Source: JBDTNK01 sp039933775 (GTDB taxonomy: Bacteria; Chloroflexota; Limnocylindria; QHBO01). From it: 11,177 nt of DNA. Below the pieces are notes generated by a model. That model made no database searches. It worked only from the letters and a program-made list of their open reading frames with translations, and was not told the DNA's origin. Every line of letters starts with the position of its first letter. Position 1 is the first letter of the stretch. Shown in pieces: positions 6,421 to 11,177 of the stretch. A program made the position numbers and the translations under genes. The stretch spans positions 1 to 11,177 of the forward strand of contig JBDTNK010000064.1 in assembly GCA_039933775.1 (NCBI GenBank), in the 5' to 3' direction.

Positions 6421-7479
6421 ATGCCCTCGGGGCTTCCCGACTGGCGCGCCGGCGCCTACCGGCTGGCACGCCCGGTCCTCTTTCGCTTCGACCCCGAGCG
6501 GATCCATCGGCTGATCATGCGGGCCCTGCGCGGCACCGGCGGATCGGCGACCGGGCGCCGGTTGCTGCAGCTGGCGGGTGGCGTGGGTGGCATCGGTCCA
6601 TCCACGAGCGCCCAGGTGATGGGCCTGCGCCTTCGAAACCGCGTGGGTCTGGGTGCCGGCTTCGACAAGGACGGCGAGGCGCTGCCCGGATGGGCGTCCC
6701 TCGGCTTCGGGTTCGCGGAGATCGGCACCGTCACGCCGCGGGCGCAGCCGGGAAACGCGCGCCCGAGGCTGCTGCGCGTGCCTGCGCGGGCGGCGCTCGT
6801 CAACCGCATGGGCTTCAACAACCACGGCGCGGCGGCCCTCGCGCGCCACGTGATGCTGGCCCGCGAGCATCTGCCAGCCGGCTTCATGGTCGGCGTCAGC
6901 ATCGGTCGTGGACGCCAGACCGATGATGCCCGCGCCGTGGACGATTACCTGGCCTGTCACCGCCTGGTCGCGCCGGTGGCCGACTACGTCGCGGTGAACG
7001 TCAGCAGCCCGAACACGCGCGGGCTGCGCAACCTGCAGGCGCCCGAGGCGCTGGGCCCGATCCTGGCCGCCCTGGCCGATGCCGGCGAACGGTTGCAGTG
7101 CGTCGGGCCGCTGCTCGTCAAGATCTCGCCGGACCTGGATGGTCCGACATTCGACGCGCTGATCATGATGCTCGCCGATTCACCGGCGGCGGGCGTCATC
7201 GTGTCGAACACGACCGCCACGCACGACGCGGCGATGCCCGGCGGGCTGTCCGGCGCACCGCTGCTGGCGGGAACGCTGGCCGCCATCTCGCGGGCGCGCC
7301 AGCTGGCCGGCGAGCGGCTGGCGATCGTCGCCACGGGCGGGATCAGCTCCGCGGCCGACGTGCTGAGCGTGCGCCAGGCAGGTGCCGACCTGGTGCAGCT
7401 GTGGACCGGCCTCATCTATCGCGGACCGGGGCTGATCGGGGAGGCTGCGCGGGCGGCTGCTACGATAGAGGCCGCTTAG
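6421..7479 (+). CDS. pyrD: Dihydroorotate dehydrogenase (quinone), class 2
   Basis: This 352-residue FMN enzyme oxidises dihydroorotate to orotate in pyrimidine synthesis and passes electrons to membrane quinone. The class 2 N-terminal extension, which docks to the membrane, is present (RPVLFRFDPERIHRLIMRAL). FMN and substrate motifs follow in order: VGLGAGFDKDGEAL, EIGTVTPRAQPGN, NRMGFNNHG, NVSSPNTRGLRNLQ with the catalytic Ser196 (class 1 enzymes use Cys here), VKISPDLD, VIVSNTT, GGLSGAPL, ATGGISSAADV and QLWTGLIYRGP. Length is normal for class 2 and all key residues are seen. The ATG at 6421 lies four bases after the DUF4288 stop; no good ribosome-binding site is visible, so coupling to the upstream gene is likely. 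No other pyrimidine genes are in the window. Confidence 0.95.
   Translation: MPSGLPDWRAGAYRLARPVLFRFDPERIHRLIMRALRGTGGSATGRRLLQLAGGVGGIGPSTSAQVMGLRLRNRVGLGAGFDKDGEALPGWASLGFGFAEIGTVTPRAQPGNARPRLLRVPARAALVNRMGFNNHGAAALARHVMLAREHLPAGFMVGVSIGRGRQTDDARAVDDYLACHRLVAPVADYVAVNVSSPNTRGLRNLQAPEALGPILAALADAGERLQCVGPLLVKISPDLDGPTFDALIMMLADSPAAGVIVSNTTATHDAAMPGGLSGAPLLAGTLAAISRARQLAGERLAIVATGGISSAADVLSVRQAGADLVQLWTGLIYRGPGLIGEAARAAATIEAA
7458..7466 (+). promoter_or_regulatory. Weak candidate extended -10 before the aminotransferase
   Basis: TGC followed by TACGAT (four of six matches to TATAAT) lies at the very end of pyrD and would start transcription about 55 bases before the aminotransferase ATG. No -35 box is convincing. 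Readthrough from pyrD is equally possible. Confidence 0.2.
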
Positions 7480-7484
7480 CCAGG

Positions 7485-7503
7485 GGCGCGGGCAGGACGC
7501 GCC
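7485..7503. repeat. Short GC hairpin between pyrD and the aminotransferase
   Basis: GGCGCG and CGCGCC form six perfect pairs around a seven-base loop in the 48-base gap. No T-run follows, so at most it is a weak pause or processing hairpin; chance is likely at this base composition. Confidence 0.3.
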
Positions 7504-7527
7504 GCTCCGTTCCGGAGTGCTCACCCC

Positions 7528-8898
7528 ATGACCACCGTGGAGGCCACCTCCTCGGCTGCCGCTGCCTCGCAGGCTGCCGCGCCACACATCCGCACCGAGC
7601 TCCCCGGCCCGAAGGCCCGCGCGCTCATCGCTCGCGACGAGGCCGTCGCGTCTCCCTCGCTCACCCGGGCCTATCCGCTCGTCGCCGAGTCGGGCAAGGG
7701 CATGGTGGTGACCGATGTCGACGGCAACACGTTCCTGGACTTCGCCGCCGGCATCGCCGTCTGCTCCACCGGCCACGCGCACCCCGCCGTGGTCGCGGCG
7801 ATCAAGGAGCAGGCCGATCGGCTGATCCACATTGCCGGCACCGACTTTTACGAGCCGCGCTACACCGAGTTCATGGAGCGCCTCGCCGCCATCGCTCCGT
7901 TCGAGGAGAAGGCGCGCGTCTTCCTCACCAACTCCGGCACCGAGGCGGTCGAGGGCGCCATCAAACTGGCCCGGTACCACACCCATCGGTCCGGGATCAT
8001 CGCCTTCGAGGGCGGCTTCCACGGCCGAACGATGGGCGCGCTCTCGCTCACGAACTCGAAGATCAAGCAGCGCGCCGGCTTTGGCCCGCTGCTTCCGATG
8101 GTCCACCACGCGCCGTATCCGCGCGTCCGCGCCTGGCGCGAGAACAGCGGCGGCGACGGCAGCGCCGAGCTCGAGCATCTGCGCAGCACGCTCTTCGGGC
8201 GCCAGATCGCCCCCTCGGACGTGGCGGCGATCGTCATCGAGCCGATCCAGGGCGAGGGCGGCTACTTCCCGGCGCCCGCGTCGTTCCTGCGCGCGCTGCG
8301 TGAGATCTGCGACGAGCACGGCATCCTGCTGATCGCCGATGAGATCCAGTCGGGGATGGGCCGTACCGGCGCCTGGTGGGCGATCGAGGCCAGCGGCATC
8401 GAGCCGGACATCATCACCACCGCCAAGGGCATCGCGTCGGGGATGCCGATCGGCGCCTTCATTGGGCGTGAATCGGTCTGGACCTGGCCGCCCGGGGCGC
8501 ACGGCTCGACCTTCGCCGGCAACCCGATCTGCGCCGCCGCCGGCCTCGCCACGCTGGACCTCATCGAGGCTGGCCTGCGCGAGAACGCCGGCCGCATGGG
8601 CGCTCGGCTGCGCGCCGGCCTGGAGCGCGTCGCGAACGAGAGCGGCCGCGTGCGCGACATCCGCGGCGTCGGGCTCATGATCGGCGTGGAGTTCGGCAGT
8701 CATGACGAGGCGAACGCGGTGCAGCAGGCGGCCTTCGAGCGTGGCCTGCTCGTCCTGGAGTGCGGTGAGGCATCCCTGCGCTTCTCGCCGCCGCTCATCG
8801 TCGACGAGCTGTCGATCGACCGCGCCCTGCAGCTCTTCGCGGACGCGTTGGCCGCCGCCCCGCGCGGCGCTGCCGGCATCGAGGAGACCGGCGGCTAG
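7528..8898 (+). CDS. Class III PLP aminotransferase, GABA/ornithine-type
   Basis: This 456-residue fold-type I aminotransferase of the acetylornithine/4-aminobutyrate subgroup transfers an amino group from an omega-amino acid to a 2-oxo acid, usually 2-oxoglutarate. The PLP phosphate loop is NSGTEAVEGA (Asn135 onwards), the cofactor-stacking region is GGFHGRT (162-168), the PLP-N1 Asp271 lies in IADEIQSGMGRTG with Gln274, and the Schiff-base Lys300 is in TTAKGIASGMP. The GSTFAGNP segment and a C-terminal LRFSPPLIV motif are normal. The N-terminal PGPKARALIARDEAV signature is typical of bacterial GABA and archaeal-type omega-aminotransferases, so GABA, ornithine and other omega-amines are all possible substrates. 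The Ala-rich first 20 residues look non-structural. GGAG about 11 bases upstream supports the start. With the upstream P5C-dehydrogenase-like gene it could form a two-step catabolic pair. Confidence 0.88.
   Translation: MTTVEATSSAAAASQAAAPHIRTELPGPKARALIARDEAVASPSLTRAYPLVAESGKGMVVTDVDGNTFLDFAAGIAVCSTGHAHPAVVAAIKEQADRLIHIAGTDFYEPRYTEFMERLAAIAPFEEKARVFLTNSGTEAVEGAIKLARYHTHRSGIIAFEGGFHGRTMGALSLTNSKIKQRAGFGPLLPMVHHAPYPRVRAWRENSGGDGSAELEHLRSTLFGRQIAPSDVAAIVIEPIQGEGGYFPAPASFLRALREICDEHGILLIADEIQSGMGRTGAWWAIEASGIEPDIITTAKGIASGMPIGAFIGRESVWTWPPGAHGSTFAGNPICAAAGLATLDLIEAGLRENAGRMGARLRAGLERVANESGRVRDIRGVGLMIGVEFGSHDEANAVQQAAFERGLLVLECGEASLRFSPPLIVDELSIDRALQLFADALAAAPRGAAGIEETGG
8895..8898. other. Shared palindromic stop: convergent genes end in one CTAG
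   Basis: The aminotransferase TAG occupies 8896-8898 on the + strand, and the deacetylase TAG is the complement of 8895-8897. The two coding regions therefore overlap tail to tail by four bases inside CTAG. There is no room for a terminator between them, so each transcript must run into the other gene as antisense. Confidence 0.9.
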
Positions 8899-10040
8899 TC
8901 GAGCAGATCCGAGAGCGACGTGATGGTGAAGCCGCGGTCGCGCAGGCCCTGGACCATCGTGGGCAGCGCGGCCAGCGTCTCGTAGCCGCCGAGATGCATG
9001 AGCACGTTTGAGCCGGCGACGGCGCGCGACACGACGTTGCTCGCGATCTGCGAGGCGTTCGGGCCGCCATCGGCGATTGGCTTCCAGTCGATGGTGTCGA
9101 TGTCCCACATGAACGTGTACATGTAGCCGACCGATGCGGCGGCGTCGATGACGCCCTGGTTCCACGACCCGTACGGAGGGCGCCAGTACGGCGCCGGATC
9201 CTGGCCCGTCGCGTCGCGGATGATCGCCGCGGCATCGGTCAGCTCGGTGCGGATGCGGTCGGCCGAGGGCGGGCCACCGGCGCAGGGCGCGGTCGTCGGT
9301 GAGCCGCTGCCACCGCGCACGAGGTCGCAGTGGAACATCGTGTGGTTGCCGACCTCGAACAGCTCGGGGTGCGCACGCACGATCGCCATGACCGCCTGGC
9401 CCTGCGGGGTCTGGGTCATGGCACCGGTCGGGAAGAGCGTGGCACACACGCCGTTGGCGATGAGGAAGTTGAGGATGTCGACGCCCGGATCGAGCCTGCC
9501 GCCCATGTCAAAGGTGAGGGCCACGGCCTGCTCGTCGGTCGGCACGCGATCGAATACCTGGGCGGCACTGGGTGCGGCGCGCGATCCGGCGTGGCAGCCG
9601 CTCGCCACGGGCGGCGGGGTGGTCGGGACCGATGTCGCCGCGGGCGCCGATGGCACCGGTCCGCCACCTCCGACCACGAGCTCCCAACCAACGCGTATGG
9701 TGCTCGTGTCGCCGGCCAGCGACGGATAGCGGTCGACGTTCCAGGTGACGAGCTGCTCGAGGCTGACGGCGTGGTTGAGCGCGATGCGATACAGCGTGTC
9801 GCCGGCTTCCACCACGTACCGGTCAGCCGGCGCATCCGAAGCACCCGGCGTCGCGCCTCCGGTGGGCGAAGCGCTGGTCGAAGGGGTGGCCGATGGCGTG
9901 GCGCTCGCCGATGGCGTGGTGCTGCCCGAACCTGTGGCGCTGCCCGACGCAGTGGGCGTGACCGATGCCGTGGGTGACGCCGGGCTGCCGCACGCCGAGA
10001 GCGCCAGGACGACTGCGACCAGGCCGGCACGCCGGCGCAT
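8895..10040 (-). CDS. LysM-containing polysaccharide deacetylase (CE4/NodB) lipoprotein
   Basis: This 381-residue secreted lipoprotein has a signal helix ending in lipobox L-S-A-C (Cys17), then a Ser/Thr/Pro/Ala spacer to about residue 73. A LysM carbohydrate-binding domain follows (about 74-123, YVVEAGDTLYRIALNH), then a second Pro-rich linker and a NodB deacetylase domain (about 171-380). CE4 enzymes remove acetyl groups from peptidoglycan or related polymers. Motif 2 is HTMFH (His233, His237), motif 3 WRPPYGSWN (Arg287), motif 4 WDIDTIDW, and motif 5 holds His349 in LMHLGGYETL. Motif 1 is TFDMGG rather than the usual TFDDG: the catalytic Asp178 is kept but the first metal-ligand Asp is Met179. 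The ATG at 10040 is preferred; a TTG at 10049 overlapping the upstream stop would add three residues. Five bases separate it from the Lon-domain gene. Confidence 0.88.
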   Translation of the reverse strand: MRRRAGLVAVVLALSACGSPASPTASVTPTASGSATGSGSTTPSASATPSATPSTSASPTGGATPGASDAPADRYVVEAGDTLYRIALNHAVSLEQLVTWNVDRYPSLAGDTSTIRVGWELVVGGGGPVPSAPAATSVPTTPPPVASGCHAGSRAAPSAAQVFDRVPTDEQAVALTFDMGGRLDPGVDILNFLIANGVCATLFPTGAMTQTPQGQAVMAIVRAHPELFEVGNHTMFHCDLVRGGSGSPTTAPCAGGPPSADRIRTELTDAAAIIRDATGQDPAPYWRPPYGSWNQGVIDAAASVGYMYTFMWDIDTIDWKPIADGGPNASQIASNVVSRAVAGSNVLMHLGGYETLAALPTMVQGLRDRGFTITSLSDLLD

Positions 10041-10045
10041 CGGGC

Positions 10046-10759
10046 TCAATTCGGGTTGAAGGTCAGGTCGGCGGTGCTGACCGGCGGCATGGCGCCGTCG
10101 GCGAGCAGGCTCGATTCGCGGCGCAGGAGATCGATCTCGGCGCGCAGGCGCGTCGCGGCATCGGGCAGCTCGAGGAGCCGCTGCTTGCGAGTCAGCTCGA
10201 TCTGCAGCACGCCGCCGATGGCATAGCTCGCGGCGAGCGGGTCATCGGGCAGACGGATCGGCTTGAGAACTTCTTCCAGGGAATCGGCCACGCTCGTGAC
10301 CTCGCGCGAATCGGACGCATGGGACGCAGCGGCGGCCACGAACTGTTTCACCGTGGTCAGGTAGCCGTCGAGCGCGGCCTGCGCGTCGGGCAGCAGGCTC
10401 TCCGCACCCGCGCCATCCAGCTCGTCGAGCGGCTCGATCTGCACGGTGGCGTACGGGCCGGCGTGGTCGATCTCGCCCAACGCCGCGCGCGCCACGCCGA
10501 CGGCGAGGAGGATGTAGCGTCCATCGGCCAGCTGCTCGGCGCTGCGGATCTCGCACACGGTGCCGACGCGCCGCGTTCGCGCGTTGCCGCCCACCTCGGG
10601 GCCGTCCGTGATCATGCTCACCACGAATCGACCCTCATAGGCATTGCGCGGCGAGAGGAGGTCGCGCGTCATGGCCCGATACCGCTCCTCGAAGATCTGC
10701 AGCGGCAGCGGCAGGTGCGGGAAGAGCACCGTGTGCAGGGGGAAGTACGGGAGCAGCAT
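10046..10759 (-). CDS. Lon protease N-terminal (LON substrate-binding) domain protein
   Basis: This 237-residue soluble protein consists only of a LON N-terminal-like domain and a helical C-terminal part; the Lon AAA+ and Ser-Lys protease domains are absent. The start LPYFPLHTVLFPHLPLPLQIFEERY follows the family pattern FPL-x-x-V-L-F-P-x-x-x-L-P-L-x-I-F-E. It is followed by RTRRVGTVCEIRSAEQLADGR and LLAVGVARA, typical of the domain's beta-barrel. The C-terminal half is helical with an L-x-x-K-Q-R-L-L-E-L-P segment as in Lon homologues. Stand-alone proteins of this type (YcaE/PF02190-only) have no settled role; binding of unfolded proteins is the usual guess. The ATG at 10759 fits the domain edge; an in-frame GTG at 10777 (near a GAGGAG stretch) would add six residues. 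It is followed by the deacetylase gene on the same strand. Confidence 0.87.
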   Translation of the reverse strand: MLLPYFPLHTVLFPHLPLPLQIFEERYRAMTRDLLSPRNAYEGRFVVSMITDGPEVGGNARTRRVGTVCEIRSAEQLADGRYILLAVGVARAALGEIDHAGPYATVQIEPLDELDGAGAESLLPDAQAALDGYLTTVKQFVAAAASHASDSREVTSVADSLEEVLKPIRLPDDPLAASYAIGGVLQIELTRKQRLLELPDAATRLRAEIDLLRRESSLLADGAMPPVSTADLTFNPN

Positions 10760-10806
10760 GTCGGGGCATGCTGGCACGCCCTCCTCGATGCGGCAAGCGA
10801 AGGCCG

Positions 10807-10846
10807 CTCGAGCGTGGCCGGCTAGACGCGGCCGCACGTCCCCGCG
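10807..10846. repeat. Left copy of a split direct repeat flanking the palindromic element
   Basis: CTCGAGCGTGG (10807-10817) and GTCCCCGCG (10838-10846) occur here in the same order as at 11047-11065, but separated by 20 extra bases. It lies between the Lon-domain start and the inverted-arm element. Confidence 0.5.
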
Positions 10847-10849
10847 ACG

Positions 10850-11004
10850 GCCCAAAATTGCCCGGGGGCGGAGCTAACGGCGAAGCAACGGCTTCGGACC
10901 CGCCTTTTGTGTCCGGAAGTTGCCGCGGGCCGGTCGGCACGGCCAAGCAGGGGTATCAACCGGCCTGCCGATCGCCGTTAGCACCGCTGGGAAGCAATTT
11001 GGGC
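10850..11004. repeat. 155-base element with long imperfect inverted arms: MITE-like repeat or structured RNA
   Basis: Bases 10850-10883 and 10972-11004 are inverted copies, about 26 of 34 positions pairing. The inner block (AGCTAACGGCGA against TCGCCGTTAGCA) has 11 consecutive pairs, one mismatch, then CCGC. After a six-base asymmetric bulge, the outer block (GCCCAAAATTGC against GCAATTTGGGC) pairs with one extra A. The enclosed 88 bases hold a GAAGC-AACG-GCTTC hairpin (10882-10895), a weak GGAC/GTCC stem (10896-10914) and a 10-pair stem 10925-10934 / 10959-10968 (GCGGGCCGGT with ACCGGCCTGC, one G-U). All stems nest, giving a four-arm fold. No open reading frame or transposase is inside and the flanks show no clean target-site duplication. 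Either strand could be the transcribed one. I could not match it to a known RNA family. Confidence 0.6.
10867..10908 (+). terminator. Possible intrinsic terminator inside the element (+ strand)
   Basis: GGCGG (10867-10871) can pair with CCGCC (10900-10904), enclosing the GAAGC/GCTTC hairpin, and is followed directly by TTTT (10905-10908). This fold excludes the long outer stem of the element because it uses the same left arm. The short outer stem and four T residues make it weak, and no + strand gene lies nearby to be terminated. Confidence 0.25.
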
Positions 11005-11010
11005 AAGCGT

Positions 11011-11040
11011 AGAAGCGCGTAGAAGCGCGTAGAAGCGCCT
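11011..11040. repeat. Tandem 10-mer, three copies
   Basis: AGAAGCGCGT is repeated three times without gaps (the last copy has one change near its end, giving GCCT). It begins seven bases after the right arm of the palindromic element. The period is close to one DNA helix turn and is not a multiple of three, so it is not coding. Slippage or stacked protein-binding sites could both produce it. Confidence 0.8.
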
Positions 11041-11046
11041 CGACCC

Positions 11047-11065
11047 CTCGAGCGTGGTCCCCGCG
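11047..11065. repeat. Right copy of the flanking direct repeat
   Basis: CTCGAGCGTGG (11047-11057) runs straight into GTCCCCGCG (11057-11065, sharing one G), matching both halves of the left copy at 10807-10846. It lies eight bases downstream of the stop of the - strand partial gene. Confidence 0.5.
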
Positions 11066-11072
11066 GCGCCGA

Positions 11073-11177
11073 TCAGTTCTGGTCGACGAATGTCGTGTCG
11101 ATCTGGGCCCGCTGCAGCTTGCCGGAGTAGTCGATGTAGACGCTCTTCCACTCGCTGAAGAAGTCGAGCGCGGCCTG
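11073..11177 (-). CDS. C-terminal end of an unidentified protein (cut by window)
   Basis: The last 34 codons of a - strand gene enter from the right edge and end in TGA at 11075-11073. The readable tail includes ALDFFSEWKSVYIDYSGKL and ends TTFVDQN. The frame has the G/C-rich third positions of the neighbouring genes and no internal stop, which supports it as coding. I do not recognise the family from this short tail. About 310 bases separate its stop from the Lon-domain start on the same strand. Confidence 0.55.
   Translation of the reverse strand, partial: QAALDFFSEWKSVYIDYSGKLQRAQIDTTFVDQN

Noticed and set aside
7180..9447. Long - strand open frame (755 codons) through pyrD, aminotransferase and deacetylase
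   Set aside because: It is antisense to or out of frame with clear enzymes, and its low-complexity R/D/A-rich translation matches no family.
10760..10855. Longer start for the Lon-domain protein (32 extra residues)
   Set aside because: The extra residues are Arg-rich and unlike the family, whose domain begins a few residues after the ATG at 10759; the first bases also touch the inverted-arm element.
10850..11004. tRNA or known riboswitch in the palindromic element
   Set aside because: The fold has several arms but lacks a T-loop GTTC motif, an anticodon arm of correct size and acceptor geometry; I found no match to TPP, cobalamin, T-box or c-di-GMP riboswitch signatures that I know.
10850..11004. 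Complete insertion sequence
   Set aside because: There is no transposase frame inside, the inverted arms are imperfect and no clean short target duplication abuts the ends; at most it is a non-autonomous MITE-like remnant.
11011..11040. CRISPR array
   Set aside because: The 10-base units are contiguous without spacers and there are no cas genes.

Overview
This is a GC-rich, gene-dense stretch of ordinary bacterial chromosome. It has tight spacing, many GTG/GCC/CGC-type codons, several genes with only weak Shine-Dalgarno sites, and two lipoproteins with long Ser/Thr/Pro/Ala linkers behind a lipobox. The overall style suggests a high-GC Chloroflexota lineage (for example the Limnocylindria-type clade), with Actinomycetota as the alternative. 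This placement is an impression from gene style, not a proof. No phage, transposase, CRISPR, rRNA or tRNA was seen.

Layout. The left edge holds the 3' end of a GH63/MGH1-like glycoside hydrolase (1-507). Next comes a two-component pair of the NarL/DevR kind: a multi-pass membrane histidine kinase (536-2146) and its LuxR-type response regulator (2179-2868). A small lipoprotein (2861-3487) overlaps the regulator. A class I SAM methyltransferase (3497-4189) follows, and its possible -10 box overlaps the lipoprotein stop codon.

After a 173-base gap with a strong hairpin and two candidate extended -10 promoters comes a metabolic run on the + strand. It contains a P5C-dehydrogenase-like aldehyde dehydrogenase (4363-5952), an acidic DUF4288 protein starting inside its stop codon (5949-6416), class 2 dihydroorotate dehydrogenase PyrD (6421-7479), and a class III aminotransferase of the GABA/ornithine type (7528-8898). 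The aminotransferase and aldehyde dehydrogenase could act in sequence (amino acid to semialdehyde to acid). PyrD belongs to pyrimidine synthesis and may simply share the transcript.

On the - strand, a Lon N-terminal-domain protein (10759-10046) and a LysM/polysaccharide-deacetylase lipoprotein (10040-8895) form a probable two-gene operon. It converges on the aminotransferase so closely that both stop codons share one CTAG. The right edge holds the last 34 codons of another - strand gene (11177-11073).

The most unusual part is the 313-base gene-free stretch 10760-11072. It holds a 155-base element with long imperfect inverted terminal arms (10850-10883 / 10972-11004) enclosing nested hairpins, a triplicated 10-mer next to it, and a split direct repeat on both sides. 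It could be a MITE-like insertion or a structured non-coding RNA/leader. I do not recognise it as a known family.
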